From: Liolophura sinensis
Lineage: Eukaryota > Mollusca > Polyplacophora > Chitonida > Chitonidae
Reading direction: 5' to 3'
NCBI RefSeq assembly: GCF_032854445.1
Contig: NC_088301.1
Span: 24,216,226-24,280,225 of the forward strand
DNA: 64,000 nt
The position numbers and the translations under genes are program-made. The notes under the pieces were generated by a model. The model did no database searches. It was not told the DNA's origin and was given only the letters and a program-made list of their open reading frames with translations. This document shows, piece by piece, positions 48,389 to 59,304 of this stretch (its first letter is position 1; each line of letters starts with the position of its first letter).

Positions 48389-48747
48389 GTGCGTGAGTGC
48401 TTGGGGTTTAACGTTGTACTCAATTTTTCAGTCATATGACGACGAAGGAATCCTTAGGGTGCATGTACGTGTAATGTGCCTCCTTGTTGCAGGACGGATT
48501 TCCACCGCTCTTTTATTTAGTGCTGCTTGACTGAGACGACTTACCGATGGCAAGTAAGCAGCCCCGCCCGAGCCATTATACTGATACGGGTCAACCAGTC
48601 GTTGCACTATCCCCTTCATGCTGAACGCCAAGCGAAGAAGTTACAACTTCCTCTTTTAAAGTCTTAGGTGTGACTCGATCTAGGATTCATCCTCGATCTA
48701 CCGGTCCCGAAGCGGACGCTCTACCAACTGTGCTATCAGGGCCTGTC
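48389..48747 (-). mobile_element. SINE family B, full length, with 12-bp target duplication
   Basis: Complete minus-strand copy ending with the head GCTCTACCAACTGTGCTATC. Flanked by TGACTGAATGGA at 48377-48388 and 48748-48759. Its left duplication overlaps the right duplication of the dimeric family A insertion (48372-48383), which orders the two events. Confidence 0.9.
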
Positions 48748-49546
48748 TGACTGAATGGATGATTGTGTTGATGATCCAAACATAGGTTTGAAATATGGCG
48801 ATAACATTCCATAACTACTATACAAGCAAGACAAGCCAAGCTGACATAGTGAAGGCTGTTAGCGAATGGATTCACCTATATTGTACATACACACACATTT
48901 ACAAATAGGTTTTCTTCTAGCGATGGCTTGTGCATGTTTAGAAGATAAATTATTCTGTTTTTCCAAACACCAAATATGTGCAGTTAACAATACTGAAATG
49001 GTTCATATTGATTTGCCTCAGGACATATCGCTTTACCTTCAGAAGGCTACAGTCGCAGATATTTTCGGGATAACCTTTTAACGTCGTCAAAGCGGAAGCT
49101 GCCATATATGTGTGTTAATATATTTGCAGCTATTCATGTTATTCTGCACTTCTCAGGCCAGCATCGGTGGACACCATTGGTGGATCGTTCAGCCAGTTGA
49201 AAATCATATCGATCAGTTCGGGCATCTAACATTAACGCTCTTGACGTAAATATACATTCCGAGGTGACCAATTTTTTAAAAGGCTTTTAGGCCTTCCGTG
49301 AAAAACCGATTCGATTGCAAATGCGGTTCAAAAACGCATTCATAGAAAGACCAGATCGCCTCAGTACAAATGTCATTGGTCCGTGGATTGTAACCAATGT
49401 CCCTGAAGCATATACATGTAAACAGACATACTCACTACATGTCATCCGTCTATAATAAACTCAATTTAACATTCAGGAATGGTTGTTAATTCCTGTCACG
49501 ATCCGACCACTCGATTCATGTATACTACATCAGCACGAATTATCAC

Positions 49547-49549
<3 letters not shown>

Positions 49550-49608
<59 letters not shown>
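49550..49608. repeat. (TA)n microsatellite
   Basis: About 29 uninterrupted TA units, the longest pure run in the window. Confidence 0.95.
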
Positions 49609-49609
<1 letters not shown>

Positions 49610-50337
49610 CGTCTTTTGGATTATACTGTTTGTGTATATGATCAGCATACACGTGCGCTCGCGTATTGTTTTACTAGGTTAATATGTTTATATACAGGTT
49701 TATTGTAATAAAACTATATACTACATAATTATATGTATATGGCTTGTGTTGTGTCTAAATATACAGTATACCACAGCATGTGCCTATGTCAACATATATG
49801 TCTCTCAAGAGCAGCATGAATCTTAGATTATCCCCAGTCTGCCCGTATAGACTCCTATTTAACCCTGGTGCCGAAGACCTTGTTGATGTACAATAATGCC
49901 TCACCTTCCCTTGGGATTTAGCTTATGGTCACGTAATCCATTGTTAGTACTTGGAAGACAGGTGTTAGTTTATCGGATATTCGCCGCCGTATTTGAGGGG
50001 TTGTTGACAAATCTATTTAATGATGTCATTAACTGTAGACTTGTCTCCCTTGTGATAAGTCCCCGGCCTCCCAGCGGGTGTTCGCTTATATGTGCCAAAC
50101 TCTGAACCCGAGTGTGATAAACCTTCAGGTTGTATCTTTGACTCTTTTGGAGAGTTCCACTGACACCGTATTATTACAAAACCGGTTTTGACATTGCCCC
50201 AAAGCTTGGTTTATCCCCTGTGACTTTTGATATTGGCGTATAGTTGTCGATTATAGGCTACAATTACCATTATTGCATGTAACTGTATTTAATCGCTCTG
50301 AATATGGTTATATACCTTTCCTCGATCCGCTTGTTAC

Positions 50338-50497
50338 GGCTTTACGTCAGGGAGTTTGTCAGCTACCAGAATAAGGGCTGGCATTTATACTTAAGCACTC
50401 CGGTTCCCTCCATGGATAAACTTGACTGATGCCATCGCACAAGTGCAAATTTTCCAGTAAAGAATTCAACACCAATCAGACAAATAAATCAATATAT
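50338..50497 (+). mobile_element. SINE family D, 3' half
   Basis: GCACTCCGGTTCCCTCCATG, GATAAACTTGACTGATGCC and a CACCAATCAGACAAATAAAT tail. The head is missing or unrecognisable. Confidence 0.5.
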
Positions 50498-51379
50498 CGG
50501 GGTTTTTAATGGCGAATGCCCATGCGAGGAATGGCTGTCCTTAAGGTCAACGTGGTTCTAAATGGGTCCAAGTGTTTTACTTAGCAATACTGGTAATCAT
50601 TTATTCGTTAGATTCGGGATATTTTTAATGGCACCAAGCTTTTACCCAGACTTCTGGTCTTCTTGACACCCCATGGGGACTGGTCGCTCCTAGTTATCGT
50701 CTTCAAACTGGTCGACACCTCCGTTCCGACGCGAAAGTCAGACAACGAAACAAATAGTCGTTTCTATCAATCAAATATCATTGGGAAAAAAATCGCCTTA
50801 AGATTTGTATGAAATGATTGGATGGTGTGCTGTTTTATGCAATTTCTTTAAACTTACTTGAAGATCATTCATCAAAATGAGAACTGTCAGAGTTTGTGGA
50901 ATACATTTTTAATTCTAGCGTCCATACTGTCTGTTATCGCATTGTATTTCTGAAGCAGTGAAGCAAAGAGCGTTGACTTGCCTCTACACGGTAGTCTCCC
51001 TTGTGTTTTAGTTACTACGTAGTGTTAATCATTTGAAAAGTACAGAGCTTGGTTAGTTTCATTTAACATAGCCCCGCGAAAGACAAACTTTGAGCAAACT
51101 TTACAATAGCATGGAAATAAACCGGTGATTGTGGAAAGGCGCACCTTCTGTATCATTATGAAGAATTTTCAGTACTTTACTTGGCAACTCGAATGTCACC
51201 AAGCAGCTATATATGGGGTGCTAGAGAGTATGGAAGTGTGAAGTAGATATGACCCTAGCCCAGATGACAACTTACTGGTAGAAAGGATGCCATGGGCGCC
51301 GTCCCCATAGTTGTTAGGCGTTGCGTTTCATTTTAATAATTATACAGCATTAGTGTCCAGGGTCCTGTGTGTGTTTGAA

Positions 51380-51720
51380 TGAAGTTTGGAGATAGTCATC
51401 ATCCCTAGTATCGACCCAAGCGCCGGGCTTTTCTGCACGCGAAAAAGGGTCGTATTAAAGATATTAAATGTCACGGGAAAGAGTTGATTTCTAAAGGTCG
51501 CACACTTGTGCTACAGGCGCCGTCCAATGGCAGGCCTCGCTACTTGAGAGCGACGCACAGAGTGGGCATTGACGAAGCGATGGCCCGTCGAGCTATTCAC
51601 AGCGGCAAACTACACAGTGTCAATCATAGGCAGCACACGTGCCCGTGACAATAAAGAAGCTAGGCCTTGAAATGCAAACAAGACTGGCGTGTGCCAGCTA
51701 TAATTTATGATAAAATCCGC
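51380..51720. promoter_or_regulatory. Candidate enhancer about 2 kb upstream of SoxC
   Basis: High-complexity, repeat-free DNA with clustered motifs: GTGTCAATCAT (PBX-PREP-like, about 51617-51627), E-box CACGTG (51636-51641), SOX-type ACAATA (51648-51653) and an ATTTATGATAAAA Hox/Cdx-like stretch near 51700. CpGs are unusually frequent at about 51415-51600. There is no long ORF. The ACAATA site would allow SOX autoregulation; that is inference only. Confidence 0.35.
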
Positions 51721-53448
51721 TGTCATAGTAGCCCCCCTCCTCCCTTTCCAATCCCTGATTCCCTTTTACCCATTTTTCGTTTAACCATACTAGAGGATAT
51801 TTGTATAGAAACCTGTCCGATATAACGTCATAAATCGATATAGTACAAAACAGACCCAAACTTAGCCAAAAAGGAAGAAAAAAGTTTCAATCCAAAGTAT
51901 GTAAAGTTTTATAAGTATTGTAATAGGACAAAGCGCATCACCTCATGTTCACTATATATATGTATCTTACACAGAACCGTCACTCTTCTGCTTTTACTCA
52001 TGCAAGGTGTCAAGTCTGTCACAGTGATACTGTTTTCGATAAATCTGAAAGACTAAGGGAAGTGCTGACATTTTTAATATCCGCTGAATGACGCCCCCAC
52101 CCCCTCCCACATGCAGAGAGATGGTTGTCTTGGAGGTGACTTGATCAATGTCGCGGAGACGAAATCTCTGGGATGCAGCACACCGCGTGAAGATTGTGCC
52201 CGGGGACGCGATTTGTGAATTCGTCTTGCATGTTTTTAGCATGGGGTGGTGTATGGGGTGAGGAGGGTGAGGGAAGAGTGGAAAGCTCTCCAGGGACACG
52301 GAGTGTGTGGGGGTCTTGGGGCGTGGGGGGAGTAGGAGAGAGGGACGGGGACGCTGACACTGATTTTCATTGGATCGCTTTGATTGAAAATTTTAATTTT
52401 CATGCTTCTTGGGCCAATGTAGCTATTCAGGCAAATTTGAAATTCTTGCCACAGGACAAGCGTAGTTCATACCGTGACACAACATTGGCCCTTTAACATA
52501 CATGGCTCATACACTCCGCCACAGCTCACCACTTAGATAATGCTGATGTCATTTCGTGCACACACGGAAGATTTCTTCTGCGTCGTGGCAATGATGTGTT
52601 ACATGCAGTAGGCCCAGACCTCGAGCCATAACGACATGCTTATGCAGATCCTGTCCGGCTCACACATTATCAAGCCTCGAGCCCTCTTTTTGTTGGCATA
52701 CATTGGTACCATATGCACAACACGCAGTCTTCGATTCTCATATTCAACCCGTGTTATAAATGCATCTGTTTATATATACATGTATATCTATATATGTGTG
52801 CTCCTTAATGACGCAGATTGCCTCAGTATTCTGGAGTAAGACTGTAGGTAGGCCATCGATTTGCGGTTAGTATTTACTATACCAAGTACATTGTTGACCC
52901 GTTTCCACAGCGATACTATGAAAATAGCCTCAGTTGCCAGGCGCACTGTTTAGCAGGAACTGCGCATTGAAAGACCAATATTTATAAAACGCACACATTG
53001 ATATTTCAAGAACCGCACTGAAAATCTAACACTTAATTGAGTTCTACTAAAAACACAATGTGTGAAAGCAATGCTAAATCAGTGAGCTTCCACCCCAAAC
53101 TGTCACGGCGCGGTGTTAGACAGGACACTCTAATAAAGACATGTTCTGTGTTCGTTACTTGTACATGAACATTTCCTCTCCCAAGAATAGAACCGCCTGA
53201 CCCCAACCCCCTAGTGAACTAAACAATCCGATCCCATCGAATCTCTTTTGTTTTTTCAATGAGTTGTTTAATATTGTGACATAGCTTCGTAGGGCGTTAT
53301 TAATCGGTAATTACTCCAAGCGTTAACAGCTTATATATGTGTCAGACGTTTTTCCCCTTTTGTTTTTATCTATTTCAAGTGTTGTGGATGTGAGCTGAAC
53401 ACGAGGCCGGACTAATTTTGTTGTAGGTCATGTTTTCATGGGGAGGAT
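51721..53448. other. SoxC upstream flank, no gene supported
   Basis: Mostly unique. 52240-52345 is G-rich on plus, with several GGGG runs (possible G4), and open frames cross it on both strands without domains. Any distal promoter element of SoxC in this stretch could not be pinpointed. Confidence 0.5.
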
Positions 53449-53590
53449 CCGCCCCCTGGCAGACTTGACCAATGAATTAGTGGTGGGCGTGTCGCGTCCG
53501 CGTCCAATTGGCCGCCTGCTCTTGAACACGTGACGCTATCAGCTGTGGTATAAGTTGAAGAGAGGGTCAGATGTATGAGTCAGTACCGAG
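53449..53590 (+). promoter_or_regulatory. Predicted SoxC core promoter and proximal elements
   Basis: In order: a GC box CCGCCCCC (53449-53456), CCAAT (53469-53473), a GGGCG/KLF-type site (53485-53489), a second CCAAT (53504-53508), a palindromic E-box CACGTG (53527-53532), a TATA-like TATAAG (53549-53554) and a TCAGT initiator (53580-53584). The TATA-to-initiator distance is 33 bp from the first T of TATA to the A of TCAGT, close to the usual spacing. This predicts transcription starting at about 53582 and a 5' UTR of about 145 nt. Motifs are seen directly; use of this start is inference. An upstream non-coding exon spliced into this region cannot be excluded. Confidence 0.65.
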
Positions 53591-53604
53591 ATCTCTTCCG
53601 TTGA

Positions 53605-53622
53605 ATGAACTGTCCTAAGTGA
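53605..53622 (+). promoter_or_regulatory. Minimal upstream ORF in the SoxC leader (5 codons)
   Basis: ATG at 53605 followed by four codons and TGA at 53620-53622, 104 nt before the SoxC start. Its context is weak (T at -3, A at +4). It lies downstream of the predicted initiator, so it would be in the mRNA. Two further ATGs at 53571 and 53575 also start short ORFs, but they lie upstream of the predicted transcription start. A translational damping role is inferred from general uORF behaviour. Confidence 0.4.
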
Positions 53623-53718
53623 TACCTTTTTTTAAAATTAATACTACAAGCTGGACTTTCAGCAGTTGTGTGCGCCGAAAACGGTGGACTGTTTCCAGTG
53701 AAAGTGGTTTCCAAACAC

Positions 53719-53865
53719 ATGCCAGGATGGTACCGCAGAATACCATGTTTAACAACAACAATCGTTCACCTTCTTCGCCAGAGTCCTGCAGCGACTTCGG
53801 CTCTCAGCAAGTCGACCCGTCCTCCAATACCCCGTACACCGATGCCACAAACTGCAAAAAGGTGA
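53719..53865 (+). promoter_or_regulatory. Overlapping out-of-frame uORF, 48 codons, starting 8 nt before the SoxC ATG
   Basis: ATG at 53719 has a poor context (C at -3, C at +4) and is followed 8 nt later by the SoxC ATG, which has a strong context. The frame stays open for 48 codons and ends at TGA 53863-53865 inside the SoxC N-terminal coding region. Ribosomes that use the first ATG would bypass SoxC, so leaky scanning would set SoxC output. The peptide resembles nothing I know and is probably only regulatory. Confidence 0.4.
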
Positions 53866-54770
53866 CAAACCACATCAAGAGACCTATGAACGCTTTCATG
53901 GTCTGGTCTCAGATTGAACGGCGAAAGATTTCGGAAATTCAGCCGGACATGCATAACGCCGAAATCAGCAAGCGGCTGGGGAAGCGATGGAAGCTCCTAG
54001 GCGAAGAGGACCGTCAGCCGTTCGTTGAAGAAGCCGAGCGACTGAGGTTGCTACACATGCAGGAGTACCCAGACTACAAATATCGGCCTAGGAAGAAGGC
54101 GAAACCAGCGAGCAGCAAAAGTGAGAGCGGTAAGCCAACCAAACATTCTGTGAAAAGTCATAAAGCTGACAGACATAAGTCTGTGAAATCAGTGAAAAGT
54201 GCTCTTTCTACAACTCATCAGTCCTGCACGGCGCAGGAGTTCACTAGTGCTCACCAAACTGCCGCTAACAGACTGAAACTGCGTCTGACCATTGACAAGA
54301 AATTCAAGGATAGCATTAAGGCTAGTAAACACGTGCCCATGTCTGCCAGCCAACTCACCCCACCTGCCAAAGTCCCTTCCAGTCCGACGGTGTACAGTCC
54401 GCCAACCCCGGAGTCGACGAGCTTTTACCCGGACACGCCAGTGGCCTCCCCTCAGGAAGATATCAAACCTCAAATCATTCACCCTGTGACGCGTACCGAA
54501 CAAGCCATGCAGGTGGAGACGTCGTCGACGCTGGCAGACCTAGACAATTTGGCTGACGTTCTTCAGCTGATGCCCAGTAACTGGCAGCTAGAACTCGGCA
54601 ATTTGGACTTGAGCAAACTCGCTGAAACGGACTTAAATTTCGACCTGCAAAATAATCTCAATGGGAACTCGCATTTCGAATTCCCGGACTACTCAACGCC
54701 AGAAGTTACCGAGATGATCGAAAGTGATTGGCTAGACTCTGGTCTAGGCTGTCTGATATCAACGCAGTGA
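53727..54770 (+). CDS. SoxC: SoxC-group (Sox4/11/12-like) HMG-box transcription factor, single exon
   Basis: A 347-residue protein. The start is the first in-frame ATG (A at -3, G at +4) after an in-frame TAA at 53616-53618; the codons between contain no other in-frame ATG. Residues about 48-126 form a complete SOX HMG box (53868-54104) with the RPMNAFMVW signature, the minor-groove wedge FMVW, an N-terminal bipartite-type basic segment and the C-terminal basic motif YRPRKKAK (nuclear import). Helix 3 reads [20 protein letters not shown], where the LRL..HM pattern is SoxC-like rather than SoxB, D, E or F. A Lys/Ser-rich linker follows (about 127-160), then a Pro/Ser/Thr stretch with repeated SP/TP sites (about 205-245), and an acidic, leucine-rich C-terminus ending in an SDWLDSGLG motif. 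This resembles the SoxC C-terminal transactivation domain. SoxC proteins bind ACAAT-type sites in the nucleus and drive neuronal and progenitor differentiation. The ORF is uninterrupted, as in vertebrate Sox4/11. Sure of SOX; very likely SoxC; length is normal for an invertebrate SoxC. Confidence 0.95.
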   Translation: MVPQNTMFNNNNRSPSSPESCSDFGSQQVDPSSNTPYTDATNCKKVTNHIKRPMNAFMVWSQIERRKISEIQPDMHNAEISKRLGKRWKLLGEEDRQPFVEEAERLRLLHMQEYPDYKYRPRKKAKPASSKSESGKPTKHSVKSHKADRHKSVKSVKSALSTTHQSCTAQEFTSAHQTAANRLKLRLTIDKKFKDSIKASKHVPMSASQLTPPAKVPSSPTVYSPPTPESTSFYPDTPVASPQEDIKPQIIHPVTRTEQAMQVETSSTLADLDNLADVLQLMPSNWQLELGNLDLSKLAETDLNFDLQNNLNGNSHFEFPDYSTPEVTEMIESDWLDSGLGCLISTQ

Positions 54771-54806
54771 CTTCTAAAACAATCTTAAAGAAAAAATGAT
54801 CATCCT

Positions 54807-54814
54807 TGTAAATA
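54807..54814 (+). promoter_or_regulatory. Pumilio response element, SoxC 3' UTR
   Basis: TGTAAATA is an exact match to the PUF-family consensus UGUANAUA and begins 37 nt after the stop codon. A second exact match, TGTATATA, is at 54922-54929. Function is inferred from the motif. Confidence 0.45.
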
Positions 54815-55450
54815 TATCCAAAGACATCTAAGTGCATATACTAAAGAGACTTGTACATTTCTGTAATTATATCATCCCAGCCGTTTTTTGTCGCGGACCA
54901 GTGACTTGTTATACATAGACTTGTATATAGATATATAAATATATATATTATATACACCTACACGAAACTACATGTTGTGGATATTTATGTCTGGACAGAA
55001 GACATGTTGACATTCTACTTTGTGATCACAAGAAATTATATTATTATATTGACGAATATTACGAAAAGTCTATGCAGGGAAGGCCTTTGCAGTAAAAATG
55101 GACCTTTCCATGCCTTATATTTTTGTACGTCCCTGTCTCGAACACCACAAGAACTGGCCCACAACGTGTCCGCCGTGGTCCAGACCTCCTGTTATACCCC
55201 CCAGTTAAACCTGCGGCAGGGAGTGGGGAAGCCGATGTGCCTGTGTACATTTTAAGCCAACTCGTGTTGATTTTTCAGCGAGGTCTGTATGTGCATTTCT
55301 CCCCCCTCTACTCACCCTGCTTGAGGGGAAACAAACTCTGAAGTGGGACTGTGCTATAGGAACCTGTGTATCGCCGAAACTTTCTTCACAACTTCATTGC
55401 TCCGATAGATGGTCATTCTATATAGGATCTTTACCATTCATCATTGACAG

Positions 55451-55488
55451 ATTGCTATATATATTTATATGTATATATATATAGCAAT
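55451..55488 (+). promoter_or_regulatory. TA-rich hairpin in the probable 3' UTR
   Basis: ATTGCTATATATA (55451-55463) pairs with TATATATAGCAAT (55476-55488) around a 12-nt loop that contains a Pumilio-type TGTATATA. The GC-anchored stem base (GCTA/TAGC) shows it is more than a plain TA repeat. Confidence 0.4.
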
Positions 55489-56629
55489 GTGTAGATTGCT
55501 AGTGATTTTTCCGTACTGAACAAGATGTGTAAAATTGTATTTTTATGAAGTTTCTGAGAACGACTTTAAATAAGAAAAATCATTATTGATATTGCGCTGT
55601 GCATTTTATGTGTATAAGTGTTGATAATAGAAAAAAATCATAACGTTTCATCAAAGTTACTTTTTATATATAATTTTGGAAACCTTTTTTTTTTTTTTTT
55701 TTTTATACAATAGAGCTCTTGTACTATAACTAACGTTTATACCGAACCTATATTTAGCAAAAACGGCCTTAATTTGTTCGGGGACTCTAGTATTTATATG
55801 TATGGGTAAGGCAAGGATAAGTTAAAACACCCCGCAATAGTTTTTACATGGTTGGTTACAATTGTGAGTTTAGAATCAAGATCAGAACAAAAAACAGTAC
55901 TCTATTTTTGGCACGGAAGGCCACTTCGAATGTTCTTGTATATTATACCATCGTGTACCACTTGGTCGAGTCGTACATTTAACAAAAATGAGAAATATAG
56001 ACTTAACTTTGACAAGATAACTATCCTGCTTGTTGTTGTTGACGGTCATGGCATGCCATGTGTTGAGTCGTTCTGTCTCTGTTATGTGTGCATTAGCTCA
56101 CTCAGTGCTGTCCCTTTAACCAAGTTAACTTTTAGTCGCAATTATATTTGCACTAGCTGCCCGAGCCTAAGAGGGTTTCCGTTTTATATAACCCAGACTG
56201 TATAGCTGTGTGTTTATGTGCGAGAATATGTGGTGCTAAATTTGGCAGTGTCTATATGGACCAGTATATATAGGTCAAACGGAAGCATATTTTTGCCGCC
56301 TGAAATATAAGGCAGGTTTCAGAGTCCTACTTCAGCCTTTTCAGCATTTCTGTGTCAAAGTTATATAGCGGATGACTGTATATGCCCGTGGGGGTGTTTT
56401 GTTGAGGGCTACCGAGTTACAGTGCCGCTCCTAGTTCCCTCCTGCCCCAACGGTCAACCCACCTCCACAAACGTATCGTCTCTGATACTAAACTGTGTAA
56501 AGTGTACTAGTACTGCATATAGGGTTTTGGCGCGACGGTATATTTATAGGCTTATAGAGTCGGTCATAGTCTGGTATATGGCAGGACAAAAATTGCCCTA
56601 ATAGCAAAGCGTAAGTAACCTACTCCCGA

Positions 56630-57000
56630 TTCAAAAGACCCGCGAACTGAGAAGAGGCCGGTGACACAGAAAACGGTGTCCCATTCACACATCACCGCAG
56701 CCCCGCCTTTTACACCGGGGCCGCGGGTACGGGGTTACAAGTCAGGCACTGGCCGACAAACTTTAGCCCTGTAACTTTTGCCTGACCCCCTCGGCGTGAG
56801 AGGGCCCTGATAGTATTTCGGGTGTTTAGCATAGCTGAGAAACACGGGGGTTGTCTGGCGTGTGAAATGTGTACTAGCCCAAGTACCACATGTCAATAAG
56901 CGACTAAGTGTATAACCCAGAAGCTGTCAATCAATCGGAGTAGTCAGACGGTGACACGCCTCCCTCGTGCGAGAATGCTCGTATAAGTACCGCTTGAGTT
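56630..57000. promoter_or_regulatory. Candidate regulatory block 2 kb downstream of SoxC
   Basis: Repeat-free, GC-richer stretch in otherwise AT-rich DNA. It includes a GC-dense patch at about 56700-56800 and CTGTCAATCA at 56924-56933, an exact match (reverse strand TGATTGACAG) to the PBX-PREP/MEIS composite site, followed by ATCAATCGG. There is no convincing reading frame. It could be an enhancer or part of a long 3' UTR. Confidence 0.35.
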
Positions 57001-59304
57001 ACCTGTATATACACTTCCTTCAGGCGGTTATCTGGCAGGAATATTAAACAGGTCGACACAGACGTATTTATAAATGCATGTAGAACAACACGTTTCCGAA
57101 ATTGGAGATATGCAAGGTTCTTATTTTTTTCTCATCGTCGATGTAAAAACGGGAGTGATTAAACTAAAAATGTGGCTGTATATCGTCTGGTTTGACTGCG
57201 ATGCACGTCATGTCGGTTGAAGAGGTACCTTTTGATAATTACATTGAATGCTAATTACACACAGTACAAGTCCCAGACTTTCTTAACAAGTACTGGAATC
57301 TAAGGTTTACACTTCTTAGTGGAATTTGCGTCAATCGTGTACAGGACATAACCTATGTCGTAACTTTATCAGAAAGCTTTCAAGAAGAGGTACTTATTAA
57401 CTAATGGATGGCGATGTCAGAAAATCTGGTTTAAGAGACCAATCCACGCCAACGTTCATCCTACGTTTTAACATGGCCAAACACGATCCTTCCTATTAAT
57501 GATCGTACAATCAATATCTAATGTATATAAAGGACGTTTTCTGAGCGGTTGCAGATGACCTGGGCGTCGTGCACTATACATACACACACACACATGTATG
57601 CACGGTATAGATGCACATATAATTGTATCGGGCACTCCATTGCTTGACTGATTGGTGTTACACTGAGCAATTCGTTCGCCTAAGCCTGCGACTAAAAGAT
57701 GTCCACATGAAGTGATCAGCAGGCGACCTAATTTTCACGTATATATATCCACACACATATAGGTATACAAAAACATGTATGTGTAGTATTTATGCACATC
57801 TATGGTTTATCAATTCATCAGTGTTTGCTGTAAAAGCCGTTAACCTCGAGCAAGCCTGTCTAACCGTTACACACAGATGTTCTCACGCTTGGGTTGACAG
57901 GACAATAATCTTTGACAACCCAATGGGGGGAATCTGTGTATTTAAAATAAAGAACAGGCAGTAGTGGTCTATTTCAAACGCTCATGCCCCCTTGAACGAA
58001 TGGACTTTCGACGCTATAGCAATACTGTTAGTTTTCTGTTCTTTTTTTTTTCATTGACACCAGTTGTCCTGGTTACATATTCACTCGCCAGAGAACGTGG
58101 ACACGTACCAAACCCATGGTACCTATACCTACATCTATAAGAGATGAATAGCGGTTTCGGGTGCCGCTATATGGACGAGCCCAAGTTATAAAATAAACTC
58201 GGATAACCGATGGAAAGCGTAGTCAACAGAGGTGTCCTAAACACACCTTGAAGAGCAATCTCTTTCTACTCTTAGCCATAGCGATGTATATAGTATACAT
58301 AAAAAGCACGTACCCACGAAAACTGATTCGTCTGCGGTAACAAGCGTTATCTTACTTACCTATGGACACACAACAACCATTTCCTCAAAGAATCAATCGC
58401 TATCTGTGAAACGTAGAAGAGATGACAGATCTTTATGAAGCCTTGCGTTACACGTGGACAATCCAGAGATTTTCCTTTACGCATTGACCTACCGTTGCTG
58501 CTAAAAATGCTCAAACTGATATCTGCTTCGTATAATATTATTGCATATCTGACAGAAAAGCTTTCTCGCCTAGTACACAATCACCTAACGCAACTTCTAT
58601 TCAATAATGATATATTCAATATCCCCTATACACCACAAGAGTTTAGTAAACGGAACGGAAGAAAACTTAGCTTTGTGATTTGGTTAAAAAAAAACATCTA
58701 TAACTCACAGTGGTAAATATATGTCAGCACAGATCCCGAAGACTTAAGTAGACTGTAACTGTAGGGGTAAAACCTTAGAAATGCAGTCAGAGGCGCTGAC
58801 CACTGCATTTACACTTATAAAAGGCCTTCATAAGCAATTAGGGCGTTTCAGAATTTGATGCTATATGCCTGTGTGTGCGCTAAACACGTCAGATCTAGAT
58901 AGACAATCTAGCTCCCGCGCCTGTGTCTCAACCTTGGCCTTACATACTGGACATACTTTGTTGACTGGTCAAGCCTGTGATGTGAAGTTTAGGGCCAAAT
59001 TCTAGCCCGTAAGGGCTGTTTGCCCTCGACGCACACTCTCGAAAACCCCTCTATCTATCAACAGAAGGCTGGCTATCGTCTTTACAGGTAGCACGAGAAC
59101 CAAACATACTCTATTCATTAAATTATATAACGATGTTCTTGCAAATACACAGTACTTTGCAGAGCCTGGAGGGTATCGTTCTTAAGAACGACCTTGACGG
59201 ACAAGTCCCCGTGGGCGGCTAAATCCCCTCTCTACACACCCCCACCCATACTCAAACCAGTCACTCATTCACCCGTCTTTTAGGTCTATAGCCTCCTCCA
59301 TATA

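Larger units (their letters stand above)
48760..51379. other. No gene supported (48.8-51.4 kb)
   Basis: Unique AT-rich DNA, a long TA run at 49.55 kb and a family D 3' half at 50.34 kb. Confidence 0.5.
54771..55760 (+). other. Probable SoxC 3' UTR (end unresolved)
   Basis: AT-rich, non-coding DNA directly after the stop. It holds Pumilio-type elements TGTAAATA (54807-54814) and TGTATATA (54922-54929 and 55470-55477), a TA-rich hairpin at 55451-55488 and a long T run near 55687-55705. I find no canonical AATAAA on the plus strand until 57946-57951; ATTAAA variants occur at 57043-57048 and 57158-57163. The transcript may therefore use a variant signal or be several kb long. Short reading frames in this interval show no recognisable domain. 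Confidence 0.5.

Noticed and set aside
53619-53726. N-terminal extension of SoxC by 36 codons
   Set aside because: It would start with GTG at 53619 with no in-frame ATG before 53727; non-AUG start not supported.
54189-54503. Antisense 104-codon frame inside SoxC
   Set aside because: Shadow of the SoxC coding strand without protein-like features.
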